The notes: generated from the letters alone by a model not told the origin. A stretch of DNA of 64,000 bases from Doryteuthis pealeii (GCA_023376005.1 CM042147.1:118475412-118539411), one strand, 5' to 3'; numbered from the stretch's first letter, positions 46,377 through 58,159 are shown. A program made the numbers and translations.

Positions 46377-47573
46377 GCAAATGTGCTCAATTGGATTCTA
46401 TCACATATTCTTCTGTTAAGTCAAAATAATTTTATGGGACAAAATATTAACTTGAAGACTTGGCTATAGAAGAATTTAAGTCTTAAAAAGAGGGGAAAAA
46501 AGGGTTGAAATGGGTGAGTTTACCAATGATCATCACCCAAAACCTTATACATTTTTTTAAATACTTTTTCCTATGATAGTTGTTACAAGTAGTATATAAT
46601 TAATATATATATATATATATATATAATATATATATATATATATGAAAATGTACCAATTTTTGGGGACAAAAGTTGTAATAATTACAAACATTATTTTCTA
46701 ATTCAAAACAATTTTAATAATAAAAGATTTCATTAAACCTGTACTACATTAAGATTTAAATTTAATTGTTGCAAAAATATCTTAAATTGAAAATTTATTT
46801 AGTATTTGGATTTTAATATAGATGTTACTTTATTCATATTGGCAAAGTAAAACATTTCTTCTTGAGAATGAGAACAGAAAACTTTTATGAAGCTTTGTTA
46901 AAAGTTTATTTTTTATTTCTCAACAAAGTTCATAAGACATATTGACCCTATGACATTATGATTTGTTGGCTTTGTTCTTTCAAGGCTCAACCCCCAATAT
47001 AAGGATATCTTGGAACAACCTTAGTTTCCCCTTTTGAGTGCAAAACACAAATTTCCTTCTTTACTTCATCTCATCGCTTTTGGCCTCATGTTATCTTCAC
47101 TGACGTCACCAATCTCATCTTCTAATGTTTTCTTCTTATGATCAAACCAACATGCAGATCACACCTGTACATCTGGGGTCACAAATTTGACCCTAACCAA
47201 CTCTACTGGCAAATCACCATGATACACAGATTTCTTTTAGACAATTGAAGGTTAAAAAATAGAAAGAAAAAACACTTGATTATAAATCATAATAAACAGA
47301 ATAATAAATGAATAGATATATATTTTTTTAAATAATATGAATAAAGATTATCTTTGGTCAAAGTCTTTATTTAAAATTCAAAAGAAGATATTTATTACTA
47401 AAATACACTGTACAAATCCACTTTAAAAGAAAAGGTACAAATCTTTTTCTTTTTTTTTTGGGGGGGGGGTCTCTATCTTTTTAGCACTATTTCTCTTGTC
47501 ATTTTGGGTAAAAATAGATATTACATAAAACAAGTAGAAAATTTGATGTTTTTACTAATATTTTTGATTTTAG

Positions 47574-47679
47574 GCACATACTGGCTCAGTATGGAGAGTA
47601 ACGTGGGCACATCCAGATTTTGGCCAGGTTATAGCAACATGTTCATTTGACCGAGCAGCAGGCATTTGGGAAGAACTTC
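47574..47679 (+). CDS. SEH1L: SEH1L exon 2, copy B
   Basis: A 106-bp exon encoding the same 35 residues as copy A (starts [11 protein letters not shown], ends AAGIWEEL), with one synonymous difference in the Val codon. Phase 0 in and 1 out; donor GTGAGT. It is a WD40 blade of the Seh1 propeller. Confidence 0.95.
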
Positions 47680-47711
47680 GTGAGTCATTCATCTTTTATT
47701 TCTCATGATTT

Positions 47712-47743
<32 letters not shown>

Positions 47744-47915
47744 TTATCACTTTTCTTTAGGTAAAAATATAAAGGATTTGCTGTTTAGTGTCTCTGTTAG
47801 TGATGAATTTGATATTTCTTAAAGTTGCTTTATTTTTAAATGGTTGTTTAAAATATTGAATGAAACATTTATCAAGTAATAATCAAACTCAGTGTAGTAA
47901 AAATAAAAAAATTAT

Positions 47916-48507
47916 CTTAGTCATTTATACAAGGACTGACTTTTGGCAGTAGAATTTTATAAAATATCTACGTTTTTTTCTTTTCAAATCTTGAATTATT
48001 TACATTTATTCCTATCGTTTTTATTAACATGTACTCTATAAGAGAATTGATTTGTAAAACACTGATTCTCAAAGGGGAGACACTTGACACTCAGAAGGAG
48101 AATTTGAATCATATGTACTAATCCTAAGTAAAATAGTGATAAAAAATTATTAGATGATAATTCAAAATGTGGAAGGAATTAAGGAAACCAGAGTTTGCAA
48201 TAAGAGAATTTGAATCATATTGTTTCTTAGTCATTATACAAGGACTGACTCTTGGCAGTCGAATTTTTATAAAATATCTACTGTATTTTTCTTTTCAAAT
48301 CTTGAATTATTTACATTTATTCCTATCCTTTTTATTAACATGTACTCTATAAGAGAATTGATTTGTAAAACACTGATTCTCAAAGGGGAGACACTTGACA
48401 CTCAGAAGGTGAATTTGAATCATATGTACTAATCCTAAGTACAATAGTGGTAAAAAATTATTAGATGATAATAATTAAGGAAACCAGAGTTTGCAATAAG
48501 AGAATTG
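47916..48507 (+). repeat. 310-bp tandem duplication, copy B only
   Basis: Units start at 47,916 and 48,226 (CTTAGTCATT...ACAAGGACTGAC) and end with AAACCAGAGTTTGCAATAAG. Copy A has one partial unit (29,776-30,000). Confidence 0.85.
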
Positions 48508-49273
48508 TGAACTAGGATTCTTGAGAATTAAGTTGTAAAAGAATTTATTAATTATAATACTGTAATCTTATTCATTTTTTAAACTGAAAATGTATCTTTT
48601 GTTTGATTTATATAGCACTAGTAAGTAATGTCTGTAGAGTGGCTTATTGTTGGTATCAGCCAAAAAGCAAGGGAGTCTATTCCCTTTTTGCTAGCACTAG
48701 GGAGATTTTGTTGAAGTGGAGTGCCACACCTACCGTAAGCTCCTAGATGATTTACCACACATCAGATTACCCTAGCTGTGCTACTCATGCACCGAGTTGG
48801 TGGGGGGACTGGTATCAAACCCAAAACCTTGCAATTCCTAGGCTCTACTGACAGAGCTAAACTTCATTGTTGTAAATGTTTTATTATTTTGGTTATGTTT
48901 TGCCAAGAAAAAATAAAAGAATAGTTTTATATTTCTTCAATTTAAGATGATTTTTCTATTTTGACTAATAAAAAATCCAATTAATATAACCAATTTTGGT
49001 TATATTAATTTTGATTAGTCATCAAAATAAAAGTTTAAATTAAAATCCATCATTTCCAAATAAAATATATCAATCATGTTATAACTTTCCATATCTGATT
49101 GCATTAATATTATTAGTTAATATTATTAGTTAATATTATTAGTATTGTTAATCCCGCAATTGGATTGACAAAATGTTAAAAAAAAATTTTTAATTTCTTG
49201 AACTCCCACCAGGCCAGATTAAAGATCTTTTTAACATAGGGATTTTTTTATGGGGCATCCAGTGAGGATCAAT
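48445..49273. other. About 0.8 kb present only in copy B
   Basis: Copy A passes directly from the CCTAAGTACA... segment to CAGTAGTAACAGATCTAC, while copy B has about 830 bp between them, including an old SINE-A on the minus strand. Because the SINE is old and diverged, a deletion in A is more likely than a recent insertion in B. Confidence 0.7.
48638..48864 (-). mobile_element. SINE-A, old, copy B only
   Basis: GTATCAGCCAAAAAGCAAGG, AGTCTATTCCCTTTTTGCTA and TGCACCGAGTTGGTGGGG on the minus strand. Confidence 0.68.
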
Positions 49274-49337
49274 CTCACTATTCAGTAGTAACAGATCTAC
49301 AAGTCTAGCTTGCTAACCACTATACCACGATGAGATG
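49245..49337 (-). mobile_element. SINE-D before exon 3 (copy B)
   Basis: GGGGCATCCAGTGAGGATCA, TTCAGTAGTAACAGATCTAC and CACTATACCACGATGAGATG. Fuller than the copy A partner because of the A-side deletion. Confidence 0.6.
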
Positions 49338-49386
49338 CTCTACACTACAACATTTAATTTTTTTTTTTTTTTTTTTTTTTTTTCAG

Positions 49387-49504
49387 CTTGTGAATCTCGG
49401 ATGAAACTTCACGAACAAAATGGGTAAAAAGACCAAATTTGGTTGACAGCCGCTCATCTGTAACAGATGTTAAATTTGCTCCCAAACATCTTGGCCTTCA
49501 ATTG
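49387..49504 (+). CDS. SEH1L: SEH1L exon 3, copy B (1-bp frameshift)
   Basis: 118 bp against 119 bp in copy A. The missing base is one G in the run after CTC (CTCGGATG here, CTCGGGATG in copy A). Taken literally, the frame after CES-R reads into a TAA within about ten codons. The remainder ([30 protein letters not shown]) is conserved in the other frame, and the splice sites are intact. A homopolymer error is the likeliest cause; a real allele cannot be excluded without reads. Confidence 0.88.
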
Positions 49505-49545
49505 GTAAGTAATAAATTATTGTAGTAACATTTGAAATAATAAGA

Positions 49546-49763
49546 ATCAGAGTTTTCTTTCTACTAGACTAGTTGTCTATGTCAAAGTTAAAGAACCCAG
49601 TTTGCTTGACTATTTATCCATGGCTAGGGGGAGAAAAGTTGGCTTTATACCTTTCTCATTGGTATTAGTGCTATATTTAATGCAAACAGTATCGTCCAGC
49701 ATTTGAACTCTGATCACCGGGTCCATTTCTAATGACGAAAACCATTATACCACAAGCTCCTCC
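49546..49763 (-). mobile_element. SINE-B, old (copy B)
   Basis: Same insertion as 30,285 but lacking its 3' 60 bp; another presence/absence difference between the copies. Confidence 0.62.
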
Positions 49764-50039
49764 ATGATTATGACTATGAACTATTCAGCTGACACTTGTA
49801 TTTTATAATGTTCCTTTTATAAAGTATTATTTTCTTGAAAATCTAATACATCGTTAATTTTTAAAAGAAAAACAAAAAGCATATTTTTGCAATCATTTAT
49901 AAAATTACTATTTTTATTTCATTATTATGGCTACTTAGAAAAACAATGGATTGGAAAGTGTTAAAATTGTTTTCCAGTTTTATTGGGTTTTTTTTTAATC
50001 ACTAAATATTTAAAATAAATTTTATTTTTTATATTCCAG

Positions 50040-50170
50040 GCAACTTGTACGTCAGATGGAATGGTGAGGATTTATCAAGCACCTGATGTTATGAATCTTA
50101 GTCATTGGTCATTGGATTATGAAATTCATTGTAAACTTAGTTGTAGTTCATTATCATGGAATCCTTCCAG
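50040..50170 (+). CDS. SEH1L: SEH1L exon 4, copy B
   Basis: 131 bp, phase 0 in and 2 out, encoding the same 43 residues as copy A ([20 protein letters not shown] ... SLSWNPS). The acceptor is TATTCCAG and the donor GTAATT. Confidence 0.95.
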
Positions 50171-50229
50171 GTAATTACATTCATTGATTTATTTTTTTGA
50201 CTGAACATTTATAGCAAAATATATATTAC

Positions 50230-50520
50230 CTTCGTCCCATAACAGTCGTTATATTATTATGATGTAATGAATATGTAAATACCTTGATACCCCCTCACTA
50301 TAATCTGATTGGACAGTGTCCTCTATAAATATTCGACACTGTGGTGGTACAAGCGCCTAAGACTACTAGTTAGAATACCACCACGACTGCTCAGAAGACT
50401 TACTGCTATCCGACGCACCAGCTACTACTGCGATAATATGCCTTACTACCAACTTCATAATATATCCCTTAACCCGGATATATCATATTATATGCAAATT
50501 TAACAAATATTATAGGACAG
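50230..50520 (+). mobile_element. TIR element or solo LTR with CCAAT and TATA boxes (copy B)
   Basis: Partner of 31,051-31,342 with only a few substitutions. Confidence 0.4.
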
Positions 50521-51431
50521 GGAGTAATAGTGTTCTGAATGATAACATATATAATTGTCATCTTATCTCTCTTTCTCTCTCAAATTAAATTATTGTGTTT
50601 GCTAAATTATACATTAATTACTTTGGATCAGTGTCCTCATTTTTGCTATTTGGTTTCATATTTTGACCATTGTACTTTCCAACAAAACTGGTTTCTACAG
50701 CATTTAGTTACCTTAGAAAAAATGTCAACCAGAACCCTTTATTTGATCTACAGGAGTATATAAAATAATGAATAATAATGATAATGAAATTTATAGTGTA
50801 CAGTGTTCAGGTGCACCACAACTCATCAAAGTCTCATGTCAAGTACACAGAATAATGTATTAGTGTCAGGAACATAAACAGTTTACAGTAGTAATATGCA
50901 TGTATGTGTGCGTGTGTGTGCAGATTGTTCTGATTCCCTTACATGCCATATTCAGTGTCCTTCCTAGAGTGTGTCCTGGGTATGAAAAAAAAACAGCATC
51001 TGGTGGTGAGACTCCAGTTCTATAGTTCTAGAATGTGGAGTCAACCCTTTGTTGCAATTAATACTGAGTCAACTCTGACCCAAAGTGATTGTCTATGTTA
51101 GGTTCCCATCTATGGTCAAAAATAGATCTATTTGAAAATTATTATTATTAGTATTAGATAAGAATACTTGAAACCATATAACGATAATTTTTTGTTTGAA
51201 GAATAATTACTTGAAGCTGTAATTGTTTGCAAAGAATTATTATTATTAATTACTTGAAATCATAGGATTGTTTGAAATACTTGATGAAACCATAAATTAT
51301 GTGCAAATTCTTAGTATTAGATAGAAATATTTAAAACTTATATAACTGTGCAAACAAATGATTATTATTAGATAAGAATGATAACTTGAAACTATATAAT
51401 TGCTTGAAAAGAAAAAAGACTGACTTTGACA

Positions 51432-51633
51432 TTAATTCTTAACATCCTGTTGAGAATTTTTTAAAGTCCAGAGCCCCATTCCTCTTTCATTTAAAGTTAC
51501 CTGTTATTTCCCTTAAACTTCTAAATATATTTAATATTACATTTAAACAAAGGCTATCATTTGGGGTAGATTATGAAAATGAATGTGACTTCTGTCCGGG
51601 TGGAATAAGGTGGTATAGGGCGTTAAGAGTTAA
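51432..51633 (-). mobile_element. TTAA-flanked MITE (copy B)
   Basis: Same insertion as 32,252 with internal deletions near its left end. Confidence 0.78.
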
Positions 51634-51843
51634 ATAACCCAACAAGGATTGGCAACTAATCTTCCTAAGGAATTTTAGAGCTTGTAACTGTCTGAGGCTG
51701 TTCTGCCTGTTCTCTGTGTTCAGCTCTACCTGATTTGGAGATTAATCTCAGGACTTTGAGAGAACCAAATGGACTTCAACTGCATGTCATCTAGGGCACC
51801 AAGACCTTCTTCTTTTCTTTTTTTTTAACCTGTTCATCACTAA

Positions 51844-52071
51844 AAAAGTAAAGAAGTTGTTGGGGTGTCCTAAAGTCAGTATCAGCCAGACAGCAAGGGA
51901 GTCTATCCCCTTTTCATTAGCACTAGACCAAGGAGATTGTTTTTAAGCGTCTTACCATCAGTTCCTCATTTTACCGCACAGATCCCTGTGCTACTCATAC
52001 GTTGAGTTGGCAGGGGTCGGTATCGAACAAGGAACCTTGAGGTTCCCAGCCGAACGCTCTACCGACTGAGA
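51844..52071 (-). mobile_element. SINE-A, old (copy B)
   Basis: Same insertion as 32,711-32,936. Confidence 0.78.
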
Positions 52072-52250
52072 AAGGACATTAATTAATGTTTTTGCTACAT
52101 TACCTGTGCCGAATAACATTAATTACATAACATTCTATTTTGGAAATTCACACCTCATCTTCATTTTGTCCTTCCCACATTGTTGTGGCTATTACCTGCT
52201 TTTCAGTGGTGCTATTTAGCCTCTCTAGAATCTCTGTTGTTCTATTTTTG

Positions 52251-52254
<4 letters not shown>

Positions 52255-52301
<47 letters not shown>

Positions 52302-52475
52302 AACCCCTCTGCACGAGCAGGATGCGATATAAGGTCAATTTCTTAAGCGGAGTTTAACAGGTTTGAATTCAGAGTTTTCCTTTTCCTAGACAGGTTACCT
52401 AACCATGGTTGAAGAGTCCAATCTGCCCTAATATTTACCTGGAGGGAGTATACTTGGATTCATACCTTTTCCCAC
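52255..52475 (-). mobile_element. (TA)n plus SINE-B (copy B)
   Basis: Same as 33,118-33,326 with a longer TA run. Confidence 0.78.
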
Positions 52476-52866
52476 TGACTTTAATTATTTATATATGGAT
52501 CAGTATTTCTGCTTGTCTATAGATTTGGGATAATAACATCTTAATATCAAATCACTCAAATAAAAAAGAAGAAAACTAAAAACAAAGTAGCACAGAAGAG
52601 AGAAGATGAAAGTATATAAGGTTATAGTGAGAGGGAGGACAAAAGTGGGAGAGATTAAATATTGTAATCTACCTGTTTATTATTCATGAAAAATCACAGA
52701 TATGTTTGAAGTTCTAAAAGATTTTGTGTTACCATAACAACAGAATTTTTCATTGCTTTATAGCAAGATCAGGTCACATGACTTATATAAGTATATGTCA
52801 TTATATATAAATATTCATTTTCCCTTTTCTTTTCACTATATTTTCCATTTGTTTTGTTTTTTTTAG

Positions 52867-52959
52867 ATCTTGCCCACCAATGATTGCAGTGGGCAGTGAT
52901 GATGCAAATCCTTCTGCTGGAGGAAAAGTTTTTGTCTATCAATATAATGATCAACAAAG
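52867..52959 (+). CDS. SEH1L: SEH1L exon 5, copy B (intact)
   Basis: 93 bp, phase 2 in and 2 out. It reads SCPPMIAVGSDDANPSAGGK then VFVYQYNDQQ and ends AG before GTAAGT. The A of exon 6 completes an Arg codon, giving QQRRWSK across the junction. This is the correct form of the exon that is frameshifted in copy A. Confidence 0.95.
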
Positions 52960-53323
52960 GTAAGTAATATTTTCTTTTGATTTTTTAACATTTGAAAATG
53001 ATACAGTTTTTAATTGTCCTTTAATACTTTTTATAAAAAAGCTTTGTGTTTCTCTTTTTAATATTAAAATAAATTTTAATGCATCATTATTAAGACTCTA
53101 CAACTTTTATTCCTAATGCTATTTTAATGTAACCTTCCTCCTACTTTTTTTTTATCAAGTTCCTATGAAACAATTATCAAATAACTAATCAGACTAGAAT
53201 TTTGATTGGGATAATTTATCTAAAATATTTTCTCTTGATAAATTAAGTAGCAATTGATTTTTAAATCAATGAACATGTAAAAAAAAAAAAAAAAAATTTA
53301 AATCATTTTATATTGGACGACAC

Positions 53324-53793
53324 TAGAACATTGCTATTTGTCGATAGCCTAACTATAGAACATTGCTATTTGTCGATAGCCTAACTATAGAACATTGCTA
53401 TTTGTCCATAGCCTAACTATAGAACATTGCTATTTGTCCATAGCCTAACTATAGAACATTGCTATTTGTCCATAGCCTAACTATAGAACATTGCTATTTG
53501 TCCATAGCCTAACTATAGAACATTGCTATTTGTCATAGCCTAACTATAGCATTGCTAAACTATAGAACATTGCTATTTGTCGATAGCCTAACTATAGAAC
53601 ATTGCTATTTGTCGATAGCCTAACTATAGAACATTGCTATTTGTCGATAGCCTAACTATAGAACATTGCTATTGTCGATAGCCTAACTATAGAACATTGC
53701 TATTTGTCGATAGCCTAACTATAGAACATTGCTATGTTTGTACATAGCCTAACTATAGAACATTGCTATTTGTACATAGCCTAACTATAGAAA
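53324..53793 (+). repeat. 32-bp minisatellite (copy B, about 15 units)
   Basis: Same unit as at 34,165, but with three variants in blocks: GTCGATAG, GTCCATAG and GTACATAG. The block order (G, C, G, then A) suggests expansion by block duplication. Confidence 0.88.
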
Positions 53794-54049
53794 AATAAAT
53801 ATTCTCCCATTTTGTAGGAATCTTTTATCTGTTTAAAAAACCAAAATCTTTTTTTAAAAATTGGTTCTTTTTCAGTTTTCATAATTTTACCCATTTTCTA
53901 TTGTACATAAAATAATTTGTCAAGTTATTTTTTTAACAGTTCTACAATATTATACTACCATATCCATTCAATTATTTTATACTAATTTTTTTTTTTTTTT
54001 AAATCTGTATTTATTTGGGGTTTGTTTATTTTCGACCCTTATCTTTCAG

Positions 54050-54190
54050 ACGTTGGAGCAAATTACAGACATTAGCATTAGTAACAGATCCTGTACACGA
54101 TGTTGCCTTTTCTCCAAACTTTGGACGTTCTTATCATCGGCTAGCCATTGCATCAAAAGACTTAAAGATTATTAAGATGGTTCCAGTAAA
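54050..54190 (+). CDS. SEH1L: SEH1L exon 6, copy B
   Basis: 141 bp, phase 2 in and 2 out, identical in translation to copy A (RWSKLQTLALVTDPVHDVAF ... LKIIKMVPV). The final AA plus the first base of exon 7 makes Lys, giving PVKQDSN across the junction, the equivalent of human KPVRKEL. Confidence 0.95.
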
Positions 54191-54475
54191 GTAAGTTCTT
54201 ATTATCTATACTATATATAAATACTTGTGATATATATATATATATATATATACACACATTGTACAAACAAGGTTTATGCAAATACACAGTTCTGTAAAGA
54301 TAAAAGTGTACCTATACACAGGTGACTAGACATTGACTTTCATATGAATCAACTGTTTCCTAAGCTGTGTCTGCCTAATGTCTAGACAAAAAATAATTCT
54401 CATCCCTGATATTACCTTTATTTATCCAGTCTCTTCTGACTGGATAAATGAATAGTTGGACAAACCAAATGTTTG

Positions 54476-54674
54476 TATTTCACTTCATGCTAATGCCCTT
54501 GGCGAAAGGCATGAATTCATCTGGGTAACCAATTGGACAGAATGGGTTCTTTAGCCTTGGGTTGGCAACCTGTCTAGGAGAATGAATACACTGAACTCAA
54601 ACCATCTTTACTCCGATTACAAAGTTGACCTTGTGTAACATTCTGCCCATGATGGAGGGGTTGTGTAAATACAT
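54476..54674 (+). mobile_element. SINE-B, old (copy B)
   Basis: Same insertion as 35,183-35,380. Confidence 0.68.
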
Positions 54675-54869
54675 ACCTTTGTCCCATAATAGTTGTTACA
54701 TTTAGTGCTGGAAATTTATATACAAATGTAACAAATTTTGTAGGACTTATTGAAGCACTTGCAACACAAAATTGGAAGTTTTCAAGTGTTTTTTCTTTTC
54801 TTTTTTTCTTATTTTTTTATTTTTTTTTACAACTTCCACATGGGCCCAAATTCTACTAAACTTATTGGC

Positions 54870-54900
<31 letters not shown>

Positions 54901-55055
54901 TTCTTTACTGATATGTACTTGTCAACCTTCCTGCTGGAAACCAGAGAAATAGATTTATACAATCAATACTGAATCTATTGGAGTCTAAAGAACAACTAAG
55001 AAAAAATATAAGAATGTTAAATAAAACAGAAACAAAGGCTATTTTAAGTCTACAG

Positions 55056-55086
<31 letters not shown>

Positions 55087-55451
55087 AAAATTCTCCTCGG
55101 ATTTTTGAAGCTTTGCCAAAAATATGAAAGATTTCATTTTGTTCACCTGAAGCTATTTTAGTTAGTCAGTACCAGATTTATAGAATTAAATCTTGCATTT
55201 CTTATATAAATGTATTTGAATTAGTAAAGGTATGTTAGCAAGATGGGCTGTTGTTGCCCATGTTTGAATAGCTTCTTTTTTTTTTTTTTTTTTTTTCTTT
55301 TTTCTTTTATCACTTTTCAAGTTAACCTCTATCCACATTTACATTCTCTCTTTTCGATAAGGAAGAGGTTATAAAAAATAACTGCAATTTCTAATGAGCA
55401 GTAGCCATTTTATGTTAATTTTATTTTGCCTCTTTCTCTAACTTTAGTAAA

Positions 55452-55491
<40 letters not shown>

Positions 55492-55721
55492 GAAAATGGG
55501 TACGACCCAACTATAAAATCCATAGCGATGGCAGGAAAAAAATACCCAGAGGATTTGCGCTATTGCAAGAAACTCGAGTTGGTATATTTTAAACAATCCG
55601 TATTTTAAACCATTCAATTTTAATTGTCTATTTAGTTCTTTATATTGAGCAGTTTTTAATCAATTTTAGTGAAAAAATCCAGAAGTAAATAAGATTGTAT
55701 ACTTATTTGCTTGGTGGATAT

Positions 55722-55752
<31 letters not shown>

Positions 55753-56061
55753 GTGTGCATATATATATATGCATATTTTTCCCTCATTATTTTATCAGTC
55801 AAGTATAAACTTGATCTTTTTAGGTATCATTGGTAAAATTTATTAGATAAATTTTCCTTCACTCTCAAGAGTAGGAAAGCATCATGCATTTTTCAACTTT
55901 GGTATATATGGACATAGTTTGATCAATCGGCTGGTCACGTCAAGCCCTAGCACCTATATGATTTTCCCAACCCTATTGCCCTTATATCTAAATGATAACA
56001 ATAAAAGAAGGATTATTATACAAATATCTTCTTTCTCAACCCCTTTTTATCATATGGGTGC

Positions 56062-56360
56062 TAGAAGGTGGTGACTGAGGGTCTACATGTCCTGGGAATG
56101 ACGTTAAACAATATTTGATGGTGAGGTTCCAGTTCTGGAGGTTTGGGGAATGTGGAGCACCCCTTCATCACCATTGCTCCCTGGTCCACTTTGACCCGGA
56201 GTGGTAGTACATGTTAGGGTCCCATCTATGGGTTGAATAGAAAAACATGAGTTTATAAACAAAATTGTATTATGCATTAAGAATGAATTTATTTCACAAC
56301 TTTGTCGGCATTAAATGACCCACCAAGGTTGATATGCCGTAAAACAAACCAAACCAAACG
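56062..56360 (+). mobile_element. Repeat family F, longest copy (copy B)
   Basis: Same insertion as 36,775-37,062. Confidence 0.5.
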
Positions 56361-57147
56361 CATCTATTTTATACTGCAACAGAAAAATAGCCACTGGAAT
56401 GTTGGTTTATAATTGTTTCTTCTATTGTGAACTTATTTTCACCAAATGTTTGTTATAGTTAGTAAATATATCTTTGCTTTTGCTCTAAATACTGTGTAAA
56501 TTTTGTGCTTTGAGACATTATATAAACTATATTAAATTTTGTATAGATTCAGCTACTACAGATTTCCAAAAGTCAATGTGATTATACAAGAAAAATGTGC
56601 TTTTTTTTTTTTCAGAATTTGGTGCCTAAAGGGTTGAATATTATACATGACTGATTACAGTAGTTATTTTCAGAGAGTTTACCAATTAAATATTCTTAGA
56701 ATGGGGGGGGGGGTGATAAGCACGAAGATGTGAAACATTTTAACTAAAATTTGTTAGAGCCTATTTCATCACTGATTCTGTATGTTATACATTGAAAATT
56801 GGGGATGAAAATGTGATTGTCAGTAGTTAGAAATTAAGGCAAACATTGAGAAAGAATAGATATTGTATAATAATCATTCTTTTATTGTTATTTAGATATT
56901 TTGACTGGCAAACATTTTCCTGCATTAATAAATTAAATGTTGGCTGCAGGATTAAGCACTGAATTGTTCAACACTTGACCTAAGATTTGTTTGAGCAAAT
57001 TTTATTCTGTATCTTTCAGGATAAAGGTATTGTCAGTGGTCAAGAATTAAGGGAAATATTACTGAGAAAGAATAGAAATATTATATGTATAATAATCATT
57101 CTTTTATTCTTTCATGATTATTTCCTTTTTTGTTATTTGTTTTTCAG

Positions 57148-57223
57148 ACAAGATAGTAACATAGAAACAGGCACTGAGTATGAAATTACTTTAGCTGGTC
57201 AATTTGATGACCATGAAAATCAG
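57148..57223 (+). CDS. SEH1L: SEH1L exon 7, copy B (intact)
   Basis: 76 bp, phase 2 in and 0 out, 25 full codons reading QDSNIETGTEYEITLAGQFD then DHENQ. Human Seh1 has FEIHIVAQFDNHNSQVWR across this junction. The acceptor is GTTTTTCAG and the donor GTAAGT. This is the last exon inside the duplicated stretch; the next exon is single-copy. Confidence 0.95.
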
Positions 57224-57832
57224 GTAAGTCTTATTTTCATCTCTTACTACCTATTTTTATTGTTTATATCTATTGAAAAAATACAAAAGAATTATTTTAG
57301 TTACTTCTTGACATCTGAAATCTGGGTAATTCTGAATGTGTTAGTATGTGTATAGAGGAGTGGATAAGCATAAACACTAAACTTTGGAATGCAACAACAC
57401 CCACCCACCCAAGCAACAAACTTTCTGGTGTAAATCATTTCTCAAATGTTGACAAATTGTCATAAGAATATAATTCTTACAGAAAAAGAAAGATAAAAAA
57501 CAGATCTACAGAGCTTGCTATCATTTACTGATATATAAATAAAAATTGAGGTGCTTGTACCCCCAATTTCGGGGCTTTAAATTCTCATAACTTTTGAACC
57601 ACTGGAGATATTCGCATAATTCAAACAGTTCTGAACTCCATTTACAGAGCTCTATATAACCAATTTGATTAAATAACTATAACATCAAATAAAAAAAATC
57701 AACTGGGAATGCTAATAAGAGTTCTTTCATGAATTAAAAAAAAACTGGAGTCAAGAGTGTACCTGCCCCCTTCTTTTTTCTTTATTTCTTTTTTTTCTTT
57801 CTATTTTTTAAACCATTGGTGCTGACTTCTTA

Positions 57833-58063
57833 AGTTGACAGTTGTTGGTATCAGCCAGACAATGAGGGAGTCTATCTCATTTTCATTAGTGCTAGACTAG
57901 GGAGATTGTTTTTTTCTGAGGTGTAATGCCACACCCACCGTCAGCTCCCCACTTTACCACACTGATTAGATTACCCAGTTGGTGCTATTCATGCACTAAG
58001 TTGGCGGGGACCAGTATAGAACCAGGAACCTTGCAATTCATAGGCAGGTGCTCTACCGACTTT
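57833..58063 (-). mobile_element. SINE-A-like, strongly diverged (copy B)
   Basis: Same insertion as 38,567; clearer here (GTATCAGCCAGACAATGAGG, GAACCAGGAACCTTGCAATT). Confidence 0.68.
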
Positions 58064-58159
58064 TTGTTACATAATTGTTAGTACCCTAACACTTATGTAC
58101 AGTTAGTGTAGAAACCAAAATGGCTGAATGAGTACAGCCGGCGGCCTTGAAGGATTGAG

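Larger units (their letters stand above)
39001..58159 (+). repeat. Copy B of a locus assembled twice
   Basis: Same content and order as 21,386-38,900. The first 1.7 kb after the N run are full of small indels relative to copy A (the SINE head at 39,384 is barely readable, while its partner at 21,777 is clean). Accuracy improves further in, and from about 41 kb the copies agree closely apart from structural variants. The sequence continues without a break into the single-copy tail at 58,160. Confidence 0.93.

Noticed and set aside
54747..54972. Overlapping open frames on both strands, rich in Lys or Phe
   Set aside because: They arise from T-rich tracts between exons 6 and 7 and have copy A counterparts at 35,420-35,671 with a different frame; no conservation of protein sequence.
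28007..57223. A genuine tandem duplication creating a double-propeller Seh1
   Set aside because: Both breakpoints fall exactly on the N run, the shared transposon insertions are identical, and small-indel density tracks the gap; a false duplication explains all of this.
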